Below are positions 5,732-11,549 of a DNA stretch of 33,001 nt, in pieces. The notes below the pieces were generated by a model. It ran no database searches. It was not told the origin of the DNA and worked only from the letters and a program-made list of their open reading frames with translations. The stretch covers positions 1-33,001 of the IMG/VR virus record IMGVR_UViG_3300018426_000089. One strand, given 5' to 3'. Source of the stretch: a virus. The translations under genes were made by a program, and so were the position numbers. How positions within the stretch are numbered: position 1 is the stretch's first letter; each line of letters opens with the position of its first letter.

Positions 5732-5998
5732 TCAGTAGTACCGACGGACAGTCCCTTCAATTTTGATCTGGGTCCCATCCGCGACCGACCCGTGGGGGGC
5801 GGGCTTGAGGTTCTCGGAGTCAGCCCACCGTACAAGGCGCATCTTCTGCACCCCAAAGGTCCTTGCCGCGTGGGACCCGAGGAGCCTCGCGGCCTCCTCG
5901 TACCCGGGGTCACCCTCGCGCAGGAATCTCCACCCATCCTTCAGGGTGAGGAGGCTGTAGACCGTCTCTATGAGCTCCTCTTCCTTCGTTTCGTTCAC
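5732..5998 (-). CDS. Cassette 12: hypothetical protein, paralog of cassettes 6 and 13
   Basis: An 88-residue protein starting at GTG 5998 (MNETKEEELIETVYSLL). The sequence ATGGAGG stands where other units have AAGGAGG, so the ATG inside it (6010) is more likely part of the Shine-Dalgarno motif than the start. An acidic helix is followed by REGDPGYEEAARLLGSHAARTFG and LVRWADSENLKPAP, the core shared with cassettes 6 and 13. The C-terminus ends in IKIEGTVRRYY. Function unknown. Confidence 0.7.
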   Translation of the reverse strand: MNETKEEELIETVYSLLTLKDGWRFLREGDPGYEEAARLLGSHAARTFGVQKMRLVRWADSENLKPAPHGSVADGTQIKIEGTVRRYY

Positions 5999-6131
5999 TT
6001 CTTCCTCCATGGGGCATTGCCCCGGTTCGGGCGGCGTTGTGCCGCCGGGTTGATAGCCGGGTTCAGCTCTACCGCCGCTGTGTTGGCGACGTTTAAGCCT
6101 ACTTCGGCTGTACTCACTCGTAGTGAGGTTT
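5999..6131 (-). promoter_or_regulatory. Structured leader of cassette 12
   Basis: The outer stem is AGCCG/CGGCT, shortened relative to other leaders. The Shine-Dalgarno is ATGGAGG in place of AAGGAGG. Confidence 0.5.
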
Positions 6132-6136
6132 AAAAA

Positions 6137-6178
6137 AAAGAAAGGGGGGCAACGCCGTAGCGCTGCTCCCCTCCTTCT
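6137..6178 (-). terminator. Degenerate terminator after cassette 13
   Basis: The stem is weakened by changes on one arm (GCGCTGCTCCCCTCC opposite GGGGGGCAACGC), but the UACG loop and flanking T-run remain. Confidence 0.6.
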
Positions 6179-6442
6179 TTAGTCCAGATTGACCGCGATC
6201 TTGGTCCTATCGGAAACCCACCCGCCGGGCGCGACCTTCCGGTCGCTGTAGTCAGCCCACCGGCGAAGGGTCATCTCCTGTCCGGGGAATTCCCTTAACC
6301 AGTGGGACCCGAGGAGCCTGTCGGCCTCCTCGTACCCGGGGTCACCTTTTCTCAGGTGTACAAGACCGTGGACATCCTTCCGGGCGATGTTGTAGACCGT
6401 CGCCATGAGCTCCTCGAGCTCCTCTTCCTTCATTTCGTTCAC
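6179..6442 (-). CDS. Cassette 13: hypothetical protein, paralog of cassettes 6 and 12
   Basis: An 87-residue protein starting at GTG 6442 (MNEMKEEELEELMATVY), chosen because GGAGG lies five bases before it; an ATG at 6454 overlaps that motif. It matches cassette 12 closely, with RKGDPGYEEADRLLGSHWLREFP, LRRWADYSDRKVAP and a C-terminal TKIAVNLD. Cassettes 12 and 13 are neighbours, so this looks like a recent tandem duplication that copied leader and gene together. Confidence 0.7.
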   Translation of the reverse strand: MNEMKEEELEELMATVYNIARKDVHGLVHLRKGDPGYEEADRLLGSHWLREFPGQEMTLRRWADYSDRKVAPGGWVSDRTKIAVNLD

Positions 6443-6572
6443 TTCTTCCTCCATGGGGCTTAGCCCCGGTTCGGGCGGCACTACACCGCCAGGTTAACAG
6501 CCGGGTTTAGCTTACCCGCCACTGTGTGGACGACATTTAAGCCTACTCCGGCTGTACTCACTCGTTGTGAGG
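6443..6572 (-). promoter_or_regulatory. Structured leader of cassette 13
   Basis: The outer stem ACAGCCGG/CCGGCTGT is intact. The hairpin next to TTTAAACCTCA is CTCAC-AACGA-GTGAG. Confidence 0.55.
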
Positions 6573-6582
6573 TTTAAAAAAA

Positions 6583-6618
6583 AGAAGGGGGGCAACGCCG
6601 TAGCGTCGCCCCCCTTCC
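6583..6618 (-). terminator. Intrinsic terminator downstream of cassette 14 (UACG loop)
   Basis: GC stem with UACG loop and T-run. It is separated from the cassette 14 stop by the shared 3' element. Confidence 0.8.
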
Positions 6619-6683
6619 CTTGAGTCATTCTGTTCCCAGGTGACTAACCCGGCACACCCGTAGTGTGCAGACTCGCCGAGCCC
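6619..6683 (-). repeat. Shared 3' element after cassette 14
   Basis: Matches 3771-3833 after cassette 8 (GTTCCCAGGTGACTAACC identical), including the CACAC/GTGTG hairpin, although the two upstream genes are unrelated. Confidence 0.65.
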
Positions 6684-6950
6684 CTAGGAGAACTGGATCG
6701 TAACGATCCAGCCATTCCCCGGGCCGAGGGACTCCTTGCGGATGACGAGCTTGCGACCGCCAGGGATCGCAATCTCACGGGAGTCCTTGCCCGCAAGCAA
6801 AAACATAGCTTCTGCTTGCAGCTTGTCGCCCTCGAGCAAGGCGAGAGAGATCGGATTGCTCGGAGTGGCCAAGCCCTCGAGGAGGGGCGCGAACGTGCAA
6901 TCGAGGTACTCAACGATTGCCTCGATGCACTTCTGCTTGTCCATAGCCAT
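6684..6950 (-). CDS. Cassette 14: hypothetical protein
   Basis: An 88-residue protein starting MAMDKQKCIEAIVEYLDC at ATG 6950, after the extended Shine-Dalgarno AAGAAAGGAGGTGAT with spacer ACCT. Helical N-terminal half (ISLALLEGDKLQAEAMFLLAG), then a strand-turn-strand end (GGRKLVIRKESLGPGNGWIVTIQFS). The ATGGCTATGGACAAG start resembles cassette 2. No domain recognised. Confidence 0.7.
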   Translation of the reverse strand: MAMDKQKCIEAIVEYLDCTFAPLLEGLATPSNPISLALLEGDKLQAEAMFLLAGKDSREIAIPGGRKLVIRKESLGPGNGWIVTIQFS

Positions 6951-7152
6951 AGGTATCACCTCCTTTCTTGGTGATATTGCTGCTACCCGCATTGACCAGC
7001 GGGTTTCGGCTACTTCGGTTCGTAGCGGGTTCGAGTCGGCAGGGCGGGATTGCCACGCCGACGTTGATTGGGAGTAAAGCCAGAGTAAGCTCGCTCGCCG
7101 CTGTGTGGACGACGTTTGAAGCCTACTCCTGCTGCCCTCACTCGTAGTGAGG
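6951..7152 (-). promoter_or_regulatory. Structured leader of cassette 14 (three-hairpin type)
   Basis: Near copy of 833-1040. Perfect stems CCCGC/GCGGG, GCTAC/GTAGC and GTCGGC/GCCGAC stand before AAGAAAGGAGGTGAT. Differences from the cassette 2 leader fall mainly in loops. Confidence 0.6.
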
Positions 7153-7161
7153 TTTAAAAAA

Positions 7162-7202
7162 AAGAAAGGGGGGCGACGCCGAAGCGTCGCCCCCCCCTTC
7201 TT
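7162..7202 (-). terminator. Intrinsic terminator after cassette 15 (UUCG loop)
   Basis: GGGGGGCGACGC-TTCG-GCGTCGCCCCCC type stem with T-run on the minus strand. Confidence 0.85.
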
Positions 7203-7215
7203 AGCTCGCGAGACC

Positions 7216-7551
7216 CTAGTGCTGGATGTCTTGCCAGGACCCCCATCTTAGGGGGTCTCGGAGGCTAAGCATCTCGGCGGGGCAAAAGACCTCTGGCTCC
7301 TCCGAGACCCCGCCGACGTAGCATCTCACCTCGAAGTAATCGAGGACTCGATGCGGGAGCCTCTGGACCATGAGCTTCACTTCCCCGTCCAAGTCCCGAA
7401 GAACCATGGCCGGGGCGAAGTCGACCACCACCCCATCTTGGGTGATGGCGTAGAGGCCCTCGTCTGGGCCGCGCCCCTGCTCCCTATCGAATCGGGTGAG
7501 GACCTCCCACCCGATCTCTTGGAGCATTGCAAAAACCTCATAGTGGTCCAT
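7216..7551 (-). CDS. Cassette 15: hypothetical protein, paralog of cassette 11
   Basis: A 111-residue protein starting MDHYEVFAMLQEIGWEVL at ATG 7551, five bases after AAGGAGG. It is the full-length partner of cassette 11, ending at the conserved W-x-x-I-Q-H, whereas cassette 11 has eight more residues. The middle loop (FDREQGRGPDEGLYAI) is longer here. Function unknown. Confidence 0.75.
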   Translation of the reverse strand: MDHYEVFAMLQEIGWEVLTRFDREQGRGPDEGLYAITQDGVVVDFAPAMVLRDLDGEVKLMVQRLPHRVLDYFEVRCYVGGVSEEPEVFCPAEMLSLRDPLRWGSWQDIQH

Positions 7552-7682
7552 TGTTTCCTCCTTGGGGCATTGCCCCGCTAGGGCAGCGTGATTGCTGCCA
7601 GGTTAAAAAGCCGGAATAAGCTTTACCGCTGCCGCGTTGGCGACATTGAAGCCTACCCCGGCTGTACTCACTCGTAGTGAGG
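7552..7682 (-). promoter_or_regulatory. Structured leader of cassette 15
   Basis: The outer stem is AGCCGG/CCGGCT. The GGCGG-type hairpin is replaced by GGCAGCAATCACGCTGCC (minus strand), a compensated variant with a GGCAGC/GCTGCC stem. Confidence 0.55.
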
Positions 7683-7689
7683 TTTAAAA

Positions 7690-7730
7690 AAAGAAAGGGG
7701 GGCGACGCCGAAGCGTCGCCCCCCTTTCTT
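7690..7730 (-). terminator. Intrinsic terminator overlapping the cassette 16 stop codon
   Basis: GC stem with UUCG loop and T-run. The TAA stop at 7729-7731 is the first part of the stem flank. Confidence 0.85.
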
Positions 7731-7953
7731 AGCAGTGGCGGAGGTCGTGCAGAACGAGCGCCGCCTCCTCGCCGCAGTCGAGGCACAGTGCCCCCTCCTC
7801 GCCGCAAGCGGCGAGGAGGCCCGCCAGGGTCCGATGCGGCTTCCCGCAAGGGACCTTGACGGAGGCCAAGGCCGCCTTGAACTCGGCGGACTTGGCCTCC
7901 TCCTGGGAGTCGATATACTCCCGGTACGCTGCCAACTCTTCCTTATCGAACAT
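7729..7953 (-). CDS. Cassette 16: small Cys-containing hypothetical protein, first of the array
   Basis: A 74-residue protein starting MFDKEELAAYREYIDSQEE at ATG 7953, after AAGGAG. An acidic helix is followed by VPCGKPHRTLAGLLAACGEE and CLDCGEE, then VLHDLRHC. The Cys and His residues (C-G-K-P-H, C-x-x-C, H-x-x-x-H-C) could bind zinc. It has the upstream-most position in the array, and its leader has diverged from the others. Confidence 0.65.
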   Translation of the reverse strand: MFDKEELAAYREYIDSQEEAKSAEFKAALASVKVPCGKPHRTLAGLLAACGEEGALCLDCGEEAALVLHDLRHC

Positions 7954-8268
7954 GGTTCTCTCCTTGGGGCATTGCCCCGGTTGGGCGGCTGGATTGCCGC
8001 CGGGGTTAAGAGGAGGTGCAGCCTGCCCTATGCCGACATCGGACAAAACGCGGCTGCCCCCCCCCTATGTGTACTGTCGGCCTTCGTGTTTATACGAGCA
8101 AGATTTCAATCGGGTGTTTCATTGCTCGAATCAGGCTAGATGGGGTGGGGGTATGGGTATAAATAAGTAAACGGATTAAATTGGGGGTTTGATGGGGAAG
8201 TGAACACAGATATGGTGTATGTGAAACACCGGCTGTATAATTTCACTAAACAGACAAGGAGAAAAGTA
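7954..8268. other. Junction region between the cassette array and the phage genes (no gene)
   Basis: On the left is the cassette 16 leader: AAGGAG, the GGGGC/GCCCC and GGCGG/CCGCC hairpins, then a diverged part that still has a GCAGCC (8018-8023)/GGCTGC (8052-8057) stem. A nine-C run stands at 8057-8065. Base composition changes from GC-rich to AT-richer around 8070-8170. The TTTAAACCTCA element and terminator that normally begin a unit are absent here, so the array ends. The right side carries the promoter-like TATAAT at 8235-8240 and AAGGAG for the next gene. I see no tRNA, integrase or obvious attachment-site duplication. Confidence 0.6.
8235..8240 (+). promoter_or_regulatory. Possible -10 element for the gene at 8269
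   Basis: A perfect TATAAT lies 28 bases before the ATG, leaving room for a short leader with AAGGAG. No convincing -35 hexamer is seen at the right distance. Confidence 0.3.
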
Positions 8269-8778
8269 ATGGCAAGCTCAAGGAATGAGCGGAAGGATTG
8301 GGGATTAGGCTCAGAGGAGAGAATTCTGAATGAGTCAGAAGTAATTAATTTACTTGACTTTTTTTCCATGTACTACAAGTATCCTACACTTGTAGAGAAC
8401 ATGGATTCTCCTGACAGGGTACGGTCTTTGAGGAAAAGCTACCGAGAAATACACTGTCTAGATCTTGGGGCGAGCATGGGCAATAGGCGCTGGATCAACC
8501 TAGATGCACATGGGGAGGAAGATATGAATTGGTTAATGCTACTACTTCATACGAATAGTGAGGGGATAGTATTTTCACTTCAAGACAACAAATATGTTTC
8601 AAAGTTTCTTGAATGTATCAGTTACTTTCCATTTCGTGGAGATGTAGTATTAATTCATGGCATAAGAGATTCATATATAAGGAATGAATATAAATCTAGA
8701 ATGATGCGGACATTGCCGATGTATTTTGTTGAAGATAAGCTTGGAGTAATCAGGGCAAGTCCAAGCAAGGTAATATAG
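8269..8778 (+). CDS. Hypothetical phage protein
   Basis: A 169-residue protein starting MASSRNERKDWGLGSEERI at ATG 8269, seven bases after AAGGAG. An in-frame ATG at 8200 lies before the -10-like box, so it is not preferred. Mixed alpha/beta composition without membrane segments: NLLDFFSMYYKYPTLVEN, REIHCLDLGASMGNRRWINLDAH, VVLIHGIRDSYIRNEYKSRMM, and the end YFVEDKLGVIRASPSKVI. No family recognised. It is the first AT-rich gene after the array and is transcribed away from it. Confidence 0.7.
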   Translation: MASSRNERKDWGLGSEERILNESEVINLLDFFSMYYKYPTLVENMDSPDRVRSLRKSYREIHCLDLGASMGNRRWINLDAHGEEDMNWLMLLLHTNSEGIVFSLQDNKYVSKFLECISYFPFRGDVVLIHGIRDSYIRNEYKSRMMRTLPMYFVEDKLGVIRASPSKVI

Positions 8779-8836
8779 GCTTATGCTTTAGAAGCCTAAA
8801 ATTTTATGCTATAAGATATGACTATCTCTTATTTTT
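8776..8836 (+). terminator. Two terminator-like hairpins after the gene ending at 8778
   Basis: TAGGCTT (8776-8782) pairs with AAGCCTA (8792-8798) and includes the stop codon. A second hairpin, AGATA-TGAC-TATCT (8814-8827), is followed by CTTATTTTT. Together they plausibly end the upstream transcript. Confidence 0.5.
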
Positions 8837-8883
8837 AAGGAATATTGAGATAAAAAATACAGAATTAGAATAGGGGATAGCAT

Positions 8884-9183
8884 ATGTCTGCAACAACTAT
8901 AAGTACAACATTGGCTGGGGCTATTGCATCACTGGCGGTAGCAGGTGTGGTAGCAGCGGCTTCAGGTTTAATTGAGGTTGCGCGAGTAGATGAGAGAGTT
9001 GCGAATCATACGGATAGAATAAACGCAGCTGAAAGTGGCTTAAGTCAAAATACGGTTCGACAAATGCAGATGCAGACAGACCTAGAGGTGGTGAAGGAAA
9101 AGGTTGAGAATATCGATGACAAGCTTAGGACTACAGACAATAAGCTTGATTTAATCTTAGAAAGATTACCTCGATCTCCCTAA
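8884..9183 (+). CDS. Membrane-anchored coiled-coil protein
   Basis: A 99-residue protein with one hydrophobic segment near the N-terminus (about residues 9-33, very Ala/Val-rich) followed by a charged coiled coil to the end (LEVVKEKVENIDDKLRTTDNKLDLILERL). Topology suggests an N-terminal membrane anchor with an extended helical domain on one side. Phage lysis accessory proteins such as XhlA-like or spanin-like peptides have related layouts, but there is no lysis gene beside it to support that. AGGGGA stands about eight bases before the ATG. It converges with the gene at 9180-9410, overlapping by four bases. Confidence 0.65.
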   Translation: MSATTISTTLAGAIASLAVAGVVAAASGLIEVARVDERVANHTDRINAAESGLSQNTVRQMQMQTDLEVVKEKVENIDDKLRTTDNKLDLILERLPRSP

Positions 9184-9410
9184 TGTACTGTACCTTCTGC
9201 CTTTGGCATTTGAGCTAGGATAAACTTTATATACTCAAGTTTACCTAATATTACGCCATGAACTTCATCGGTGTCATTAAGGTGCTCTGCATCTGGGATA
9301 ACTATTTCCCACTGCAATGCCTTACATACATCAACTAATATTGCGATCGCCTCAGTGGTTGTCAATTGTTCTAGTTCCATTGTAAGTTCCGAGTTTTGTG
9401 TAAATCTCAT
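9180..9410 (-). CDS. Small hypothetical protein at the end of the leftward operon
   Basis: A 76-residue, mostly helical acidic protein (MELEQLTTTEAIAILVDVCKALQWEIVIP ... GKLEYIKFILAQMPKAEGTVH). The ATG overlaps the upstream stop in TAATG, a sign of translational coupling to the nuclease gene 9410-9940. No family recognised. Confidence 0.55.
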   Translation of the reverse strand: MRFTQNSELTMELEQLTTTEAIAILVDVCKALQWEIVIPDAEHLNDTDEVHGVILGKLEYIKFILAQMPKAEGTVH

Positions 9411-9940
9411 TAACGCACATCCTCGCCTTTCAATTCATTGTACACCTTATCGTACATTGAATCAAAATCGGTTGTAGATCTCTTACCCCCGAAGTATGCT
9501 ATGCCATAGCCTTGATTTATTAGTAGGGTATTTATATTAACATTATCTGCGAATATAATACCAAGTAGTCTTCCATATTTTTCTTTTTCCTTTTTAGGCT
9601 GGATGCAAATTTCGAGTGAGAAAGAAGACTGGATGAGGTCGTTTAATTTTTGTTTAGCTCGCATACCTAATTTTTTTTCTTTTTTATTTTTGGTTCTGGA
9701 TTCTGGAGCATTATAGCCATACATTCTAAGTTTTTGGTTAACTAATTTAACATCGAATCCTAGATCAATATCGAAGGAGGCAGTATCTCCATCTGTAACC
9801 TTAACAATTTGAGCTGGATATCTTTTGCAATTCTCTTCAAATTCCAGCATTTCTAACCATGGTATACTTTTAATTTTTAAATCTTCTGTAGATACAGTAA
9901 TCAAAGACAAAGCTATTGCCGTAATAATATTAAGATGCAT
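9410..9940 (-). CDS. Staphylococcal-nuclease-like (thermonuclease) protein, probably exported
   Basis: A 176-residue protein with the SNase core: VKVTDGDTASFDIDL (about residues 46-60), LRMYGYNAPESR (71-82), and EKYGRLLGIIF (120-130), then LLINQGYGIAYFGGKR. The family's Arg-Asp-Glu active site is represented by the D in VTDGDT, R/E in YNAPESR and the R of YGRLLG. Residues 1-18 (MHLNIITAIALSLITVST) are hydrophobic and may be a signal peptide or anchor. The start overlaps the upstream gene by 11 bases and is preceded by GGGAG. Exported thermonucleases degrade DNA or RNA; in a phage it might limit competing DNA or supply nucleotides. Confidence 0.8.
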   Translation of the reverse strand: MHLNIITAIALSLITVSTEDLKIKSIPWLEMLEFEENCKRYPAQIVKVTDGDTASFDIDLGFDVKLVNQKLRMYGYNAPESRTKNKKEKKLGMRAKQKLNDLIQSSFSLEICIQPKKEKEKYGRLLGIIFADNVNINTLLINQGYGIAYFGGKRSTTDFDSMYDKVYNELKGEDVR

Positions 9941-10286
9941 TTCTGAGCTCCCTTAAGAAACCTATTTTAATTGCTTCATTGCTATTTCTAATTGCCAATC
10001 TAACCGCATCTGGATCTAGGTTTAGTATTGTGCATGTTGGTATAAATGATAGGACATATGATTGATCATTTGAGTTAATCCATCGAATAGCATCTCTTTT
10101 AATCGATTGATTATCGGAGAAGCAATCTGACATAGCGGTAAGGAAGAATTGTCTAACAAGTTTAAAAGCTGGACTTTTAATTCTTGCTTTATCCTGAAAG
10201 ACAGACGGGTCACCCGTATCACTTTCGAGGATTTCTTTTTCTATTGGACCGTATAAATCCCACGGCGAGTATTTTTTATCATTCAT
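9930..10286 (-). CDS. Small protein with a domain shared by two AP2-type proteins of this phage
   Basis: A 118-residue protein starting MNDKKYSPWDLYGPIEKEIL at ATG 10286, which overlaps the upstream stop (ATGAATGA). The C-terminal half, KRDAIRWINSNDQSYVLSF then LNLDPDAVRLAIRNS, matches the C-terminal halves of 15610-16164 (KNARDWFANK..., LSIDSSYVRKCLKKS) and 21519-22013 (RKDALEWINSD..., LGVDAEQARNAILKS). The pattern of two helices, an aromatic linker and D-x-x-x-x-R suggests a small DNA-binding or assembly domain. This copy has no AP2 part. Confidence 0.65.
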   Translation of the reverse strand: MNDKKYSPWDLYGPIEKEILESDTGDPSVFQDKARIKSPAFKLVRQFFLTAMSDCFSDNQSIKRDAIRWINSNDQSYVLSFIPTCTILNLDPDAVRLAIRNSNEAIKIGFLRELRNAS

Positions 10287-10551
10287 TATTTGCAATTTCC
10301 CTAATTGCATCTATTCTTAATTTTTCTAAGTCAATAAACTCTGCAAGATGCTTGAGTGCTTCTGTTGTTAAGACATATTTAGCGAACAAGGATCTTGGTT
10401 CTGAGAATATTATTCCTAGGCGAGGATCTCTATTGGAGAATACATTTATGAGAGATCCCTTATCTTGACTTGCAATAAGGAATTGATGTCCGGTAATTTT
10501 TTTAAGTTTTTCGCATGCCATCAACACTTTTCTTATTGAGAAATTTTCCAC
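10279..10551 (-). CDS. Hypothetical protein in the leftward operon
   Basis: The frame is open from 10770, but its first part lies inside the nuclease gene and reads as a shadow (Arg/Ser-rich). I take GTG 10551, five bases after GGAGG, giving 90 residues starting MENFSIRKVLMACEKLKKITGHQ; an ATG follows ten codons later. Helical, with SLFAKYVLTTEALKHLAEFIDLEKLRIDAIREI at the end. No family recognised; the start is uncertain. Confidence 0.45.
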   Translation of the reverse strand: MENFSIRKVLMACEKLKKITGHQFLIASQDKGSLINVFSNRDPRLGIIFSEPRSLFAKYVLTTEALKHLAEFIDLEKLRIDAIREIANNE

Positions 10552-10634
10552 CACATCCTCCACCGCGACCTCGTGATTTATGCCAGCGATATATTCTATA
10601 AGGTATCTGGGGAAAGTCCAACTTATGGGAGAAT

Positions 10635-11189
10635 TTAGGAGAAATTTTTTGAGGAGTTCCGCAAGATCTCGATAAAAGGGCGCATTTGGGATGGTGAGAC
10701 GACTGCGCGAGGGCCGTAGCCGTAATCGACTAGAGTGGATTTTTCCATAAATTCTTTTTTTGTAATCCAAGAAAACAGGGAGAGGGTACGTTCCCGTGCA
10801 GAGGGATAAACGAGTACGCCAATATCTTCTTGGAAAGAATTTTTATTTTCTGATTGCAGAGCAAAATCCCAGCCTGCCTTATTTCGATATTTAACAGAGC
10901 AGGTTTTGCCATTGGGCAAAACGATGTCCCCCTTGTTGGAGTCCCCTCCTCTAGCTAATTGCCATTGAGGAATTCCGCCGAGGGCGACCGAAACGGCGTA
11001 TTCGGCTCGCATACCGAGTAAATGGATTTCTAGATCTCCTTTTTGAGGATCGAATCTTTTGGAGGAGACTCGGAAACGCTCTTTGTTTTCCTGGCGTAAT
11101 TTTGCGAATTCGGTAACGATATAGGATTCCGCCGGGGAAAACTCATAGAGAACGGGAGTCGGATTTTTTTCGAGCAAAATAATGGGCAT
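10635..11189 (-). CDS. PD-(D/E)XK-like nuclease
   Basis: A 184-residue protein with the ordered residues of a PD-(D/E)XK fold: E63 in GMRAEYAVSVALGG, D88 in NKGDIVLPNG, and K100 in CSVKYRN. The spacing, with a helix before, a strand at GDIVL and a strand at SVKYR, fits small phage or restriction-type endonucleases. It starts at ATG 11189, ten bases after AAGGA. It is the first gene of a leftward five-gene unit (nuclease, unknown, AP2-associated domain, thermonuclease, unknown), divergent from the XRE regulators. Possible roles are host DNA degradation or exclusion of other phages. Confidence 0.65.
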   Translation of the reverse strand: MPIILLEKNPTPVLYEFSPAESYIVTEFAKLRQENKERFRVSSKRFDPQKGDLEIHLLGMRAEYAVSVALGGIPQWQLARGGDSNKGDIVLPNGKTCSVKYRNKAGWDFALQSENKNSFQEDIGVLVYPSARERTLSLFSWITKKEFMEKSTLVDYGYGPRAVVSPSQMRPFIEILRNSSKNFS

Positions 11190-11252
11190 AGACTGAGGAT
11201 CCTTCTTGTTGAATAATTAAACTTGGCCAAGGAAGAGCCAAAGGAGAATTAA
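11190..11252. promoter_or_regulatory. Divergent control region with near-palindrome
   Basis: The 15-mer GTTGAATAATTAAAC at 11208-11222 is a palindrome with one central base and two mismatched pairs, a plausible binding site for an XRE repressor encoded next to it. It contains TTGAATAAT, also found at 12999-13007 in the second divergent region. AAGGAG for the rightward gene lies at 11240-11245. Confidence 0.45.
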
Positions 11253-11549
11253 ATGGACAATGAAAAGACATTAAATTTCGGCAAGGAAGTACGACAGGAG
11301 CGAGAAAAGAACGGGATAAGCTTAAGGAAGATGGCGAGCTTAGTCGAGATGAGTCCTTCATACTTATCAAAGCTAGAGCGAGGTCTTGTAGCTCCTCCCA
11401 GCGAGAAATTCATTGAAAGCATGTCTTCTATTCTGAACATCGATCGGGATAGATTAATGGCCTTTGCCGGTAAGGTATCGAGCGATATAATTGGTAAGAT
11501 CATTGAGAATCCGGACATAGCAAAAAAAATTCGTAACGAAAGCTGTTGA
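11253..11549 (+). CDS. XRE-family transcriptional regulator 1
   Basis: A 98-residue protein that is almost entirely a helix-turn-helix domain: FGKEVRQEREKNGISLRKMASLVEMSPSYLSKLERGLVAPPSEKFIESMSSIL (about residues 9-63). The turn SPSYLSKLERG is typical of HTH_3. The C-terminal AGKVSSDIIGKIIENPDIAKKIR extension recurs in many phage and bacterial XRE proteins. ATG follows AAGGAG with a six-base spacer. It probably controls the divergent operon and its own operon as a repressor; small size suggests a Cro- or CI-like role without an autocleavage domain. Confidence 0.85.
   Translation: MDNEKTLNFGKEVRQEREKNGISLRKMASLVEMSPSYLSKLERGLVAPPSEKFIESMSSILNIDRDRLMAFAGKVSSDIIGKIIENPDIAKKIRNESC

Larger units (their letters stand above)
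357..8060 (-). repeat. Array of sixteen small-gene cassettes separated by related structured intergenic repeats
   Basis: All sixteen genes between 1 and 7,953 read leftward, and all are separated by related GC-rich sequence. Long spacers (about 130-205 bases) contain, on the minus strand, TTTAAACCTCA, a CTCAC/GTGAG hairpin, an imperfect hairpin closed by CAGCCGGA/TCCGGCTG, a GGCGG/CCGCC hairpin, a CCGGGGCAATGCCCC hairpin, then AAGGAG(G) and the start codon. Three short spacers (357-532, 1619-1738, 2039-2152) lack the TTTAAACCTCA part and carry a GAGCCCCCTCC/GGAGGGGGCTC hairpin instead. The genes differ while the spacers match, which is the pattern of a cassette array. Canonical integron attC boxes (RYYYAAC/GTTRRRY) were not found. 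The array's GC content is far higher than that of the phage genes to its right. Confidence 0.85.

Noticed and set aside
357-8060. CRISPR array
   Set aside because: The repeats are about 115-205 bases long, imperfect, and separated by coding genes of 160-520 bases, not by short unique spacers. No cas operon is present.
357-8060. Classical integron cassette array
   Set aside because: No integron integrase is in the window and no RYYYAAC/GTTRRRY pair was found in the spacers. Units also carry their own terminator and leader, which is unusual for integron cassettes. A related mechanism is still possible and is listed as a finding.
8070-8268. Prophage attachment site at the array boundary
   Set aside because: No tRNA, direct repeat or integrase gene could be seen. 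Only the composition change supports it, and the other end of the phage is outside the window.
10552-10770. N-terminal extension of the gene at 10279-10551 to 10770
   Set aside because: Its first 45 codons overlap the nuclease gene in another frame and read as an Arg/Ser-rich shadow. A GTG after GGAGG at 10551 gives a cleaner start.
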